Source: Poindextera sp035604135
GTDB taxonomy: Bacteria > Pseudomonadota > Alphaproteobacteria > Caulobacterales > Caulobacteraceae
Direction: 5' to 3'
Assembly (NCBI GenBank): GCA_035604135.1
Contig: DATNJB010000077.1
Location: 34,146-98,145, forward strand
Length of the DNA: 64,000 bases
In this document: piece after piece, positions 8,357-15,688 of the stretch
How positions within the stretch are numbered: the first letter of the stretch is position 1
How the letters are laid out: each line of letters begins with the position of its first letter
Notes under the pieces: generated by a model
Database searches by the model: none
Told to the model about the DNA's origin: nothing
What the model saw: the letters and a program-made list of their open reading frames with translations, nothing else
Made by a program: the position numbers and the translations under genes

Positions 8357-8946
8357 GACCGGGCGGGCTCCGTTGGCAGCGGGGGTTGGGGGTCGATCGC
8401 GGGCTTCAGTAGCTGGTAGTGCAGCCGGCCATACCAAACGAGGGCGTTGGTCAGGCCGACCGAGACCAGGGTCAGCAACGCGCCAGCGGAGGCCGCACCG
8501 GCCATCATGCCGAGGCCGGCCAAGAGCGCGACGACAGGCCCGCCGGGCGGCTCGACGAACGGCCCGACCGCAAACACGACGCCGCCGGCCACGAACACGC
8601 CGATCGCCGCGACGATCAGGCCGAACAGTGCGCTGACGACGCCGATCAGGATCGGGAGTAGAAAGATGATGTCGATCGCGCCCAGGCCGAGCACAGCGAA
8701 GACGGCCACCGCAGCCGCCTCGGGGCTGCGCCGTGTCTCCCATTGCTTGACCCCGGCCTCGGCGCGCAGCTCGCGCGCGAGCCGGTCCGGGTCGCCTAGC
8801 GCGGCGGCGATCTCGGTTTCGTTGCGGCCCTGCGCCGCGCCCTCCGCGAAGTGGGCGTCGTAGTCTGCGAGGATCTCGGCGGCCGCCTTCGGCGGCATGC
8901 CCTTGAGTCCGGCCCGAAGCCGGGCGATGAAGGCCTCGCGGGTCAT
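8353..8946 (-). CDS. DUF1700 (HAAS domain) membrane protein
   Basis: A 197-residue protein. Residues 1-70 form the helical HAAS/DUF1700 domain (FIARLRAGLKGMPPKAAAEILADYDAHF, seen in parts: LRAGLKGMPP and ILADYDAHFAEG, then ALGDPDRLARELRAE). After it come about four hydrophobic segments (~90-185) rich in Gly/Ala/Val. HAAS domains are found in proteins encoded next to PadR-type regulators and are thought to be membrane signalling modules. The start overlaps the padR stop and its own stop overlaps the DUF2807 start, both as ATGA, so the three proteins are made from one message. Loss of repression by PadR should switch the set on. Confidence 0.87.
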   Translation of the reverse strand: MTREAFIARLRAGLKGMPPKAAAEILADYDAHFAEGAAQGRNETEIAAALGDPDRLARELRAEAGVKQWETRRSPEAAAVAVFAVLGLGAIDIIFLLPILIGVVSALFGLIVAAIGVFVAGGVVFAVGPFVEPPGGPVVALLAGLGMMAGAASAGALLTLVSVGLTNALVWYGRLHYQLLKPAIDPQPPLPTEPARS

Positions 8947-9272
8947 TTGGCAGACTCCCCCAGCGTGGTTTCGACGGCCCGCGCGAAAGCCCGCCAAGCG
9001 TCGCGCTGCGCCGCGAAGCTGGCCCGGCCGGCGGCTGTAAGCCGGTAGTATTTGCGCGAGGGGCCGGCGGGCGACTCGACGAGGTAGGTCTCCACCAGGC
9101 CGTCGCCCTGCATCCGACGCATCAGCGGATAGATCGTCCCCTCGGCCATGCCGATCGCCCCGGAGAGCCGGCGTGCGATGTCGTAGGCGTAGGCATCCTC
9201 ACGCGAGATCAGCGCCAGCACGCACAGCTCCAGAACGCCCTTCTTCAGCTGGATGTCGATGCTCTCGGGCAT
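8943..9272 (-). CDS. PadR family transcriptional regulator
   Basis: A 109-residue PadR-s1-type regulator with a winged-helix domain and a short C-terminal dimerisation helix. Recognisable parts are KKGVLELCVLALISREDAYAYD, the recognition segment EGTIYPLMRRMQGDGLVE, and the wing PSRKYYRLTAAGR. It heads the operon with the DUF1700 and DUF2807 genes, a very common arrangement for this family. Immediately upstream lies a perfect 9-bp inverted repeat (9303-9335), so it probably represses its own operon. ATG 9270-9272 gives the canonical length. The inducer is unknown; envelope stress is the usual suspicion for such operons. Confidence 0.93.
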   Translation of the reverse strand: MPESIDIQLKKGVLELCVLALISREDAYAYDIARRLSGAIGMAEGTIYPLMRRMQGDGLVETYLVESPAGPSRKYYRLTAAGRASFAAQRDAWRAFARAVETTLGESAK

Positions 9273-9302
9273 GGGCCTCCGCTTCTTCGAGCGGGCTGAT
9301 AT

Positions 9303-9335
9303 CGCTAGGTAGCTGTTACTGCAAGGTACCTAGCG
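9303..9335. promoter_or_regulatory. Candidate PadR operator
   Basis: CGCTAGGTA (9303-9311) and TACCTAGCG (9327-9335) form a perfect 9-bp inverted repeat with a 15-nt spacer, 31 bp upstream of the padR start. A second interleaved pair, GTTAC (9315-9319) and GTAAC (9335-9339), shares part of it. The position, in the padR promoter and in the divergent gap shared with the dehydrogenase gene at 9471, suits an autoregulatory operator. TAGGTA/TACCTA-type half-sites are in keeping with the PadR family as I recall it, but the link is inferred. Confidence 0.55.
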
Positions 9336-9470
9336 TAACATGACAGGGAATTCATGTCGCCGCGCTGCGAACAGGTTCGCTGCGATGCAGCAAAACGCTT
9401 GGCCTTCGCCTTTGGCGTGATAGAGAGGGGACGTCTTCGGCGCTTGGCGGCGCCGCCCATGCGAGGACGA

Positions 9471-10349
9471 ATGGCCGAGATAAAGACCATCGGCGTGGTC
9501 GGCGCGGGTCAAATGGGCACGGGCATCGCCCATGTCTGCGGCCTGGCTGGCTACCAGGTCGAGCTGAACGACGTCAGCCGCGACCGCATCGATGCGGGCC
9601 TGCACGTCATCGAGCGCAACCTCTCGCGCCAGGTCGCGCGCGGCATCATCGACGATGCGGCGATGAAGGCCGCTCTCGGCCGGATCAAGCCCATCGAGGG
9701 TCTTGAGCAGATCGGACAGGCGGACCTGGTCATCGAGGCGGCGACCGAGGACGAGGGGATCAAGAAGGCGATCTTCGCCGCGCTCGCGCCACACCTCGGC
9801 AAGGGCACGCTCCTGGCTTCGAACACCTCGTCGATCTCGATCACCCGGCTGGCCTCGGCCACCGACCGGCCGGAGCGGTTCATCGGGCTGCATTTCATGA
9901 ACCCGGTCCCGCTGATGAACCTGGTCGAGATCATCCGCGGCATCGCCACCGACGTGGCGACCTACGAGACGGCGGTGTCCTTCGCCAAATCGCTCGGCAA
10001 GACGACCGCCAACGCCGAGGACTTCCCGGCCTTCATCGTCAACCGCGTCCTGGTGCCGATGATCAACGAGGCGATCTACACCCTCTACGAGGGCGTCGGC
10101 ACGGTCGAGGCGATCGACACCGCGCTGCACCTGGGCGCCAACCACCCGATGGGCCCGTTGCAACTGGGCGACTTCATCGGCCTCGATACGGTGCTTTCGA
10201 TCATGAACGTGCTGCATGACGGCCTGGCGGACTCGAAGTACCGACCCTGCCCGCTGCTCGTGAAGTACGTCGAGGCCGGCTGGCTCGGCCGCAAGACCGG
10301 CCGCGGCTTCTATGACTACCGCGGCGAGACCCCGACCCCGACGCGCTGA
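9471..10349 (+). CDS. 3-hydroxybutyryl-CoA / 3-hydroxyacyl-CoA dehydrogenase
   Basis: A 292-residue NAD-dependent dehydrogenase that oxidises 3-hydroxyacyl-CoA, or runs in reverse for the 3-hydroxybutyryl-CoA branch. The Rossmann motif GVVGAGQMGTGIAHVC is at residues ~8-23. The catalytic region LHFMNPVPLMNLVEII carries the active-site His and Asn, and the C-terminal helical domain includes LGDFIGLDTVLSIM and GRKTGRGFYDY. A GAGGA ribosome binding site precedes ATG 9471; the longer frame upstream is noncoding. Close to etfBA, it fits a short-chain acyl-CoA oxidation locus interrupted by the padR operon. It probably has its own promoter in the 9336-9470 gap. Confidence 0.94.
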   Translation: MAEIKTIGVVGAGQMGTGIAHVCGLAGYQVELNDVSRDRIDAGLHVIERNLSRQVARGIIDDAAMKAALGRIKPIEGLEQIGQADLVIEAATEDEGIKKAIFAALAPHLGKGTLLASNTSSISITRLASATDRPERFIGLHFMNPVPLMNLVEIIRGIATDVATYETAVSFAKSLGKTTANAEDFPAFIVNRVLVPMINEAIYTLYEGVGTVEAIDTALHLGANHPMGPLQLGDFIGLDTVLSIMNVLHDGLADSKYRPCPLLVKYVEAGWLGRKTGRGFYDYRGETPTPTR

Positions 10350-10359
10350 GCGGCTGCTC

Positions 10360-10740
10360 TCACCAGATCATCGGGACTCCGTAAGGCGGAAAGGCCCGAT
10401 CGGCGCCGACTACCGCCGCGCCGAGCTCAAACGCCTGGGCGATGATCAGCCGGTCGAATGGGTCGCCGTGGTGGCGCGGCAGCCGCCCGGCCAGAGCGGC
10501 GTGAGCGGCGCTGAGAGCGAGCCATTCGAACGACTGGCCGGTCACCGCCTCGTCGAGATTCGCCGGCAAGGCTGAAAGCAACGGATCGCGCGACCGCTTG
10601 AACTCAAGCTCGTAGGCCGTGACGACGCTGACAAACACCCGGTTGGCCCGATCGGCGAGCGCGCGGATCGCGCCGGACGACAGCCGCGCGCGCGCTGTCG
10701 CCGCCCAGACCAGCACGTGGCCGTCCAGGATCAGAATCAC
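10360..10740 (-). CDS. PIN-domain ribonuclease toxin, VapC-like
   Basis: A 126-residue PIN-domain protein of the type II toxin-antitoxin class, expected to cleave RNA. The acidic catalytic set is visible: Asp in ILDGHVLVW near the start, Glu in VTAYELEFK, and the C-terminal pair in GDPFDRLIIAQA. The start is a GTG (10738-10740) whose last bases overlap the stop of the upstream antitoxin gene (GTGA), which enforces coupled translation and explains why a longer frame without a proper start appears. The toxin follows the antitoxin on the same strand, and both follow the DUF190 gene. The convergent dehydrogenase gene ends 10 bp away. The RNA target is unknown. Confidence 0.88.
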   Translation of the reverse strand: MILILDGHVLVWAATARARLSSGAIRALADRANRVFVSVVTAYELEFKRSRDPLLSALPANLDEAVTGQSFEWLALSAAHAALAGRLPRHHGDPFDRLIIAQAFELGAAVVGADRAFPPYGVPMIW

Positions 10741-10994
10741 CTTTCGGGGAAGATCGACTTGTCGATCCAGGCCGCGACGTCTGGGTCCGGTTCGAAGGAC
10801 TCCATGGGGATATCGAGCCCAAGATGCTCCCAAATGCCAAGGCGCCGTTCGCCCGCGGTCGGAGGGGCCTTGGGGGTCAGCGTGACGATCGGCGTCCCAT
10901 GCCGGGCGATCACGACCTCTTCGCCCGCCTCGGCGCGCGCGACCAACTCGGACAGTTTGGCTTTGGCCTCGGCGATGTTCACCTGGATGGTCAT
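10737..10994 (-). CDS. Phd/YefM family antitoxin
   Basis: An 85-residue antitoxin, first gene of the toxin-antitoxin pair. The N-terminal DNA-binding fold shows the family pattern: VNIAEAKAKLSELVARAEAGEEVVI followed by RHGTPIVTLTP (quoted in two pieces). The variable C-terminal tail (WEHLGLDIPMESFEPDPDV) would wrap the PIN toxin. ATG 10994 was preferred; ATG 11009 would add MVRSP. Neither start has a good Shine-Dalgarno sequence, so translation may depend on the DUF190 gene just upstream (28 bp to the more distal start). Such pairs normally repress their own promoter. Confidence 0.88.
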   Translation of the reverse strand: MTIQVNIAEAKAKLSELVARAEAGEEVVIARHGTPIVTLTPKAPPTAGERRLGIWEHLGLDIPMESFEPDPDVAAWIDKSIFPER

Positions 10995-11038
10995 AGGCGA
11001 CCGTACCATGGCGACATTTGTTGGTCCAGAAAGTTGGT

Positions 11039-11374
11039 CTAGGTCGCGCTGCCGTAGTGCAGAACTTCGACCTTTTCGAGCGTGACCAGGCCCAGCGCCT
11101 TGATCGTGTCGAGTTCGGCCATGAAGGCCCGGATCTTCGCCTCCTCGTCGACGATCTCGATTACCAGCGGCAGCTTGGCCGACAGGTCGAGGATCTTCGC
11201 CGTATGGATCCTGGCGTGCAGCCCATATCCCATGGGGCCGCGCAGCACGGTCGCGCCGGCGATCTTGGCCGCCCGCGCCTTCATGACGATGTCCTCGTAG
11301 AGGGGTCGATGTCCGCTCATCTTGCCCTCTTCGGTGTAGATGCGGAGCAGAACGGCCGGTTGCGGGGCTTGCAT
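11039..11374 (-). CDS. DUF190 domain-containing protein
   Basis: A 111-residue DUF190 protein with a PII-like ferredoxin fold. Recognisable parts are LLRIYTEEGKMSGHRPLYEDIV near the start, seen as IYTEEGKMSGHRPLYE, then AARAAKIAGATVLRG-like text (KARAAKIAGATVLRG), GYGLHARIHTAKIL, and LVIEIVDEEAKIRAF. DUF190 genes are frequently found beside crcB/fluc fluoride channel genes. Here the gene is divergent from a fluoride-riboswitch-controlled antiporter, which strengthens a link with fluoride or ion homeostasis although no crcB is present. ATG 11374 is preceded by a GGGGAG ribosome binding site; a TTG at 11389 is an alternative. The antitoxin gene follows 44 bp downstream. Confidence 0.88.
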   Translation of the reverse strand: MQAPQPAVLLRIYTEEGKMSGHRPLYEDIVMKARAAKIAGATVLRGPMGYGLHARIHTAKILDLSAKLPLVIEIVDEEAKIRAFMAELDTIKALGLVTLEKVEVLHYGSAT

Positions 11375-11511
11375 GGGTAGGCTCCCCAAAAGAGGCGGCG
11401 GCGCGGCCGAGGACCGGCTCCCGGCCTATAGCACGCCAGCGGACGATCGCTCAGCCGCCAAGCCATTGATCGCGCGCGGGGGTTTGGACTAGCATCCCGG
11501 AACAATCGAGC

Positions 11512-11566
11512 CCTATCGGGGATGGAGTCCCCCGCAAACGCCCAAGAGGGCTGATGACTCCTACCC
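11512..11566 (+). ncRNA. Fluoride riboswitch (crcB motif) aptamer
   Basis: All parts of the fluoride aptamer are present in order. P1 is formed by GGAGTC (11524-11529) and GACTCC (11556-11561). The pseudoknot pairs CGGGG (11517-11521) with CCCCG (11530-11534). P2 is GCCC (11540-11543), loop AAGA, GGGC (11548-11551). The invariant text GATG before P1, CAAAC before P2, CTGATG after P2 and CTAC after P1 all match the known aptamers. It lies in the leader of the antiporter and stress-protein genes and faces away from DUF190. Fluoride binding stabilises the pseudoknot and is expected to turn expression on through the overlapping terminator at 11558-11605. Confidence 0.95.
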
Positions 11567-11605
11567 ATGGCGCGGCGAGTGCGTGTCTTCGCCGCCGGGT
11601 AGGAG
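11558..11605 (+). terminator. Riboswitch expression platform: mutually exclusive terminator
   Basis: CTCCTACCC (11558-11566) pairs perfectly with GGGTAGGAG (11597-11605), closing an inner hairpin GCGGCGA (11572-11578) / TCGCCGC (11589-11595). The short run TTTCGTT follows a few bases later. The left arm uses the 3' strand of aptamer P1, so the terminator and the fluoride-bound aptamer cannot form together. This is the layout of an ON switch: transcription ends early without fluoride and continues with it. The U-tract is imperfect, so anti-termination is inferred from the pairing rather than proved. Confidence 0.8.
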
Positions 11606-11676
11606 CAGTTTCGTTCCGCCCCACGCCTGACACGGGACCCGCCCGACCCGTGGCGGGCCGCGAAGGGGAGGTCGTG

Positions 11677-12891
11677 ATGGCCCACGTGTGGAGTCTTGCC
11701 GCGCTCTGGCTTGGTCTGGCGCTGGCGGCGACCCTGCTCTCGATCTGGCTCAAGATCGCGACGGCGTTGTCTGAGATCGTCGTTGGGACAGTCGCCCAGC
11801 TGGTCATCGGCGTCGTCATCGGGCCGAGCTTGCTTGGGACCAGCGAGTCCTGGATCACCTTCCTCGCCGGCGCCGGCGCCATCGTCCTGACCTTCCTCGC
11901 CGGCGCGGAGCTCGACCCCGCGGTCTTCAGGGCGAAGTGGAAGGAGGCGAGCGCGATCGGGGTCGTTGGCTTCGTCGCCCCGTTCCTCGGCTGCGCGGCC
12001 GTGGCCTATTTCCTCTTGCATTGGCAGGCCAGGCCAAGCTGGCTGGCCGGCGTCGCCCTCTCCACCACCTCGGTCGCGGTGGTCTATGCGGTGATGCTGG
12101 AGTTCGGCCTCAACCGCACCGACTACGGCAAGACGATCCTGGCCGCCTGCTTCATCAACGACCTTCTGACGGTGCTGGCGCTTGGGCTGATCTTCGCGCC
12201 GTTCACGTTCAAGACCGTGGTGTTCGGCGCAGGCTCGACCGCGGCTCTCATCGTGCTGCCCGGGCTCACGCCCCGCTTCTTCCGATGGTTCGGCGGCCGC
12301 CCTTCGGAGCTCGAAGCGAAGTTCCTGCTGCTGATGCTGTTCGGTCTGGGCGCGTTGGCCGCTTGGGCCGACAGCGAAGCGGTGCTGCCCGCCTACATGG
12401 TGGGCATGGTGCTCGCGGGCACGGTCGGCAAGGATCATGTTCTGGTGCGGCGGTTGCGAACGCTGACGTTCGGCCTGCTGACGCCCTTCTACTTCATCCG
12501 AGCCGGTTCGTTCGTCTCCGTGCCGGCGCTCGTCGCCGCGCCGCTGGCCTTCCTCGCTCTCCTCGGCGCGAAGATGGTCTCGAAGTTCGCCGGCGTCTTC
12601 CCGACCACCGGCCTGTTCAAGACCCCTCGGCGTGAGGCGATGTACACGACGCTGCTCATGTCGACGGGCCTCACGTTCGGCACCATCTCGTCGCTGTATG
12701 GGCTCTCGCACCACATCATCAGCCAGGGGCAATATTCTCTCCTGGTCGCAGCGGTGATCGGCAGCGCCGTTGTGCCGACCCTGATCGCCAACGCCTTCTA
12801 TCTGCCGCACCATCTGCTGCCGACCGCGCCGGAGCCGGGCGAGCCGGCCGTCGCGGCCGCCGCCCCGACGCCCGCGCAGGAGCCTGCCTGA
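11677..12891 (+). CDS. Cation:proton antiporter (CPA2/KefB-NhaS type), fluoride-riboswitch controlled
   Basis: A 404-residue polytopic inner-membrane protein with about 11-12 hydrophobic segments. It belongs to the monovalent cation:proton antiporter superfamily, seen in FLAGAELDPAVF, in the STTSVAVVYAVM segment, and in the core FINDLLTVLALGLIFA, where the Asp pair region of CPA2 exchangers lies. There is no TrkA-N or RCK domain; the tail is short and Ala/Pro-rich. ATG 11677 follows a strong GGGGAGG; longer frames run back through the riboswitch and are not real. Its leader is a fluoride riboswitch, so it probably exports fluoride indirectly or restores ion balance during fluoride stress. The stop overlaps the stress-protein start (TGATG). 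Confidence 0.9.
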   Translation: MAHVWSLAALWLGLALAATLLSIWLKIATALSEIVVGTVAQLVIGVVIGPSLLGTSESWITFLAGAGAIVLTFLAGAELDPAVFRAKWKEASAIGVVGFVAPFLGCAAVAYFLLHWQARPSWLAGVALSTTSVAVVYAVMLEFGLNRTDYGKTILAACFINDLLTVLALGLIFAPFTFKTVVFGAGSTAALIVLPGLTPRFFRWFGGRPSELEAKFLLLMLFGLGALAAWADSEAVLPAYMVGMVLAGTVGKDHVLVRRLRTLTFGLLTPFYFIRAGSFVSVPALVAAPLAFLALLGAKMVSKFAGVFPTTGLFKTPRREAMYTTLLMSTGLTFGTISSLYGLSHHIISQGQYSLLVAAVIGSAVVPTLIANAFYLPHHLLPTAPEPGEPAVAAAAPTPAQEPA

Positions 12892-13316
12892 TGTTCACCA
12901 AGATCCTCAACGCCAACGACGGTTCCGACAATGCCTTCAAGGCTCTGGACGTCGCCTGCGGGCTTGCCGCCAAGCTGGACGCCGAGGTGCATATGATCGC
13001 CGTCGAGGAGCTCCAGGCCCTGCCCGACACCGACATGATCGACGAGATCGCGGAGCAGAAGGCAGGCGCCGATCATGCCGTTCGCGGCGAGATCCGCCGC
13101 GCGCGCGCCATCGCCGCGCGCCACGGCGTCGCGCTCGAGAGCCACGTCTTCACCGGCCACGTCGTGCGGACAGTCGTCGATTTCGCCAGCGACAACGGCT
13201 TCGATCTTCTCGTCATCGGCGCCACCGGCCGCGCTGCGCTGTACGAGCGCATGCTCGGGACCCGCGCCGATCGCATCTCCCACCTGGCCCGCTGTCCGGT
13301 GTTGATCGTCCGCTAG
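12891..13316 (+). CDS. Universal stress protein (UspA family)
   Basis: A 141-residue UspA-fold protein. The N-terminal strand and loop KILNANDGSDNAFKALD carry the Asp of the nucleotide site. The C-terminal motif GATGRAALYERMLGTRADRI is close to the ATP-binding G-2X-G-9X-G(S/T) pattern, so it probably binds ATP. Translation starts on an ATG that shares its A with the antiporter stop, so the two are coupled and both fall under the fluoride riboswitch. Genes of this family have been noted behind fluoride riboswitches, as far as I recall. A stable hairpin directly after its stop probably ends the transcript. Confidence 0.93.
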   Translation: MFTKILNANDGSDNAFKALDVACGLAAKLDAEVHMIAVEELQALPDTDMIDEIAEQKAGADHAVRGEIRRARAIAARHGVALESHVFTGHVVRTVVDFASDNGFDLLVIGATGRAALYERMLGTRADRISHLARCPVLIVR

Positions 13317-13343
13317 CCGGGCGACCGCTCGGGTCGCTCCGGC
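13316..13343 (+). terminator. Probable terminator hairpin after the fluoride operon
   Basis: A nested stem starts at the stress-protein stop: GCCGG (13316-13320) with CCGGC (13339-13343), and inside it GCGACC (13321-13326) with GGTCGC (13332-13337), with a GCTCG loop. Eleven pairs are interrupted by one bulged base. The following bases (CTTGAAC) are not T-rich, so this may be a Rho-assisted or weak terminator. Confidence 0.5.
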
Positions 13344-13414
13344 CTTGAACGACTCGCCCCCGTTGGCGATAAGCGGCCCCGCGCCGCCCCGTCGAGAAAA
13401 ACGGAGACCCTGCC

Positions 13415-14359
13415 TTGGGCGAAATCGCTGTCTTCAGCGGCAGCGCTCACCCCGCGCTGGCGAGCGAAATCTGTGCACACCTGCAAGTCCCGCTGCATCC
13501 GTCGCGGACCCAGCGCTTCTCCAGCGACTGCATCGAGGTTCAGCTTCTGGAAAACTGCCGCGAGCGCGACGTCTTCATCGTCCAACCGCTCTGCGCGCCG
13601 GTGCAGGAGAACCTGGTCGAGCTGCTCCTGATGCTGGACGCCGCCCGCGGGGCGAGCGCGGCCCGGCGCACGGTGGTCATGCCGCACTATGCCTACGCGC
13701 GCTCCGACAAGAAGGACCGGCCGCGCATCTCCATCGCCGGCCGGCTGGTCGCGGACCTGATGGCGACGGCCGGCGCCGACCGCGTGCTCACCATGGCCTT
13801 GCACGCGCCGCAGGTGCACGGCTTCTTCAGCGTGCCCGTCGACCATCTGCATGCGCTGAACGAGCTCGCCGAGCACTTCCGCGGCCTTGATCTGTCCAAC
13901 ACCGTCGTCGTGTCGCCGGACCTCGGCAACGCCAAGGACGCCGCCCAGTTCGCGCGCATGCTGGGCGTCGATGTCGCCGTCGCGGCCAAACAGCGCATCA
14001 GCGACGACAAGGTGGTCATCAGCACCATCATCGGCGACGTCGAGGGCCGCGACGTGATCGTGCTCGACGACGAGATCGCCAAGGGCACCAGCGTCATCGA
14101 GCTCCTGGACCACTTGCGGCCCCGCGGCGTCGGCGAGATCCGCATCGTCTGCACGCACGGCCTGTTCGGGCAGGGCGCACTCGACCGTTTGGCCGCGCAA
14201 CCTGACGTGCGCGAGATTGTCTGCACCGACACCGTCCCGCTGGGCGACGAGGGCCGCGTCGGCAAGTTGAGCGTGATCTCCATCGCCCCGGCGTTCGCCG
14301 AGGCCATCCGCCGTATCCACAATGGCGAGTCGGTCTCGGCCCTCTTCCAACCCGCTTAA
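13415..14359 (+). CDS. prs: Ribose-phosphate diphosphokinase (PRPP synthetase)
   Basis: A 314-residue PRPP synthetase homologue with two phosphoribosyltransferase-like domains, making PRPP from ribose 5-phosphate and ATP for nucleotide, histidine and tryptophan synthesis. RYARSDKKDRPRISIAG-type text (YARSDKKDRPRISIAG) stands where classical enzymes have the ATP-binding flexible loop. VVSPDLGNAKDAAQFA and the PRPP loop VLDDEIAKGTSVIELL follow. The loop departs from the usual VDTAGT, so this may be a divergent or secondary Prs. The only fitting start is a TTG at 13415, preceded by CGGAGA. The single-enzyme role is therefore likely but not certain. tipF follows after 66 bp. Confidence 0.87.
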   Translation: MGEIAVFSGSAHPALASEICAHLQVPLHPSRTQRFSSDCIEVQLLENCRERDVFIVQPLCAPVQENLVELLLMLDAARGASAARRTVVMPHYAYARSDKKDRPRISIAGRLVADLMATAGADRVLTMALHAPQVHGFFSVPVDHLHALNELAEHFRGLDLSNTVVVSPDLGNAKDAAQFARMLGVDVAVAAKQRISDDKVVISTIIGDVEGRDVIVLDDEIAKGTSVIELLDHLRPRGVGEIRIVCTHGLFGQGALDRLAAQPDVREIVCTDTVPLGDEGRVGKLSVISIAPAFAEAIRRIHNGESVSALFQPA

Positions 14360-14425
14360 GAGCATTTCCTTCGACTTCGCCGGCTTAGCGCCGATAATCC
14401 GCCCTGATTCGAAACGGCGGGGACG

Positions 14426-15682
14426 ATGCGCAGGGTCACCGGAGCGCTTCTGGCCGGCGCCTATCTTTGCCTGGCCCTCACGGTCGCGCTGATGGTCTGG
14501 CGCGGTGGCGGCGGTGCGGCCGCTGGCCTTGCCGCCCTGATTGGTTCGCTCGCGCTGGCGCTCGCCCTGCATGGCCTCATCAGCCGCGCATTCGAGCGCA
14601 GCGGCACACAACGCGAGCTTGCCGACGTGCGCGAGGCCAACCGCATTCTCGCCGATCAGCTCGAAGGCCTCTACGACCGGCTGGCGGGGTTCGCCGAAAC
14701 CCTGCAGGAGGACGCCGAGCGCCGCAGCGAAGAGCTGACGACCGAGATGCGCGTGCTCGAGGATCTGGTGCAGCGCATGCGCGACGGGCTCGAAGACCGT
14801 CTGGCACAGACGCGCGACGTTCCGCCGGCCTACGAGCGCCACCACAACCAGCACATGGCGCTGCTCGAGACCGTGCGCGCGGCGCTGGCGGAAAACCGGG
14901 TCGACCTCTACCTGCAGGCCGTGGTCAGCCTGCCGCAGCGCAGGACCGTCTTCTACGAGAGCTTCTCGCGGCTGCGCGACGCGACCGGCCGGGTGATGAT
15001 GCCGGCGGAGTATTTGAGCGTCGCAGAGCCCGAGGGGCTGATGCCGGCGATCGACAACCTGCTCTTGTTCCGTTGCGTGCAGATCGTCCGGCGCCTCGCC
15101 AAGAGTGACCGCAAGATCGGCATCTTCTGCAATGTGGCCCTGGGCTCGCTCGGCGACGAGACCTTCTTCCCGCAATTCCTCGAGTTCCTGTCCGAGAACA
15201 AGGACATGGCCGGCTCGCTGATCTTCGAGCTCGGCCAAGGCGCGTTCGACCGCCGTGGCGCGGTCGAGGCGCGCAACATGGCCAAGCTGGCCGACCTAGG
15301 GTTCCGCTTCTCTCTCGACAAGGTGGTCGACCTCGACCTCAACTTCGCCGATCTCGCCCGCGCCGACGTCAAGTTCGTCAAGGTTTCGGCCGACGTGCTG
15401 CTCAACCAGCTGATGGAGTTGGACGGCCGGCTCACGCTGCGCTCGCTGAAGGACATCAACGCGGCCGACTTCGCCGACCTCACCCGCCGCTACGGCGTGG
15501 AGCTGATCGCCGAGAAGGTCGAGACCGAGCGGCAGGTCGTCGACATCCTCGAGCTCAACATCGCTTACGGTCAGGGCAACCTGTTCGCCGAGCCGCGGCC
15601 GATCCGCGACTCCATCCTGGCCGAAGCCGACCCGCCGGCCGATTTCATGCGCTCGACGCTCCGCCGTCGCGCCTCGCGCTAG
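14426..15682 (+). CDS. tipF: TipF-like flagellar assembly regulator, degenerate EAL domain
   Basis: A 418-residue protein with the TipF architecture: two N-terminal transmembrane helices (~5-25 and ~33-53), a coiled coil (~60-130), then an EAL domain (~150-400). In Caulobacter TipF binds cyclic di-GMP and recruits flagellar switch proteins to the new pole with TipN. The EAL motif is degenerate: ESFSRLR replaces ExLxR, and the DDFG-type acidic loop reads SLDKVVDLDL, while AEKVETE keeps the late Glu. It is therefore probably a cyclic di-GMP receptor rather than a phosphodiesterase. ATG 14426 has GGCGGGGACG upstream. The hydroxylase gene is convergent, 6 bp away. Confidence 0.85.
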   Translation: MRRVTGALLAGAYLCLALTVALMVWRGGGGAAAGLAALIGSLALALALHGLISRAFERSGTQRELADVREANRILADQLEGLYDRLAGFAETLQEDAERRSEELTTEMRVLEDLVQRMRDGLEDRLAQTRDVPPAYERHHNQHMALLETVRAALAENRVDLYLQAVVSLPQRRTVFYESFSRLRDATGRVMMPAEYLSVAEPEGLMPAIDNLLLFRCVQIVRRLAKSDRKIGIFCNVALGSLGDETFFPQFLEFLSENKDMAGSLIFELGQGAFDRRGAVEARNMAKLADLGFRFSLDKVVDLDLNFADLARADVKFVKVSADVLLNQLMELDGRLTLRSLKDINAADFADLTRRYGVELIAEKVETERQVVDILELNIAYGQGNLFAEPRPIRDSILAEADPPADFMRSTLRRRASR

Positions 15683-15688
15683 CCAGGA

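Noticed and set aside
13313..15238. Long open frame antisense to prs and tipF (641 codons)
   Set aside because: Its protein is rich in His, Asp, Gln and Arg in the manner of an antisense shadow in G+C-rich DNA, while the opposite strand encodes two clear families.
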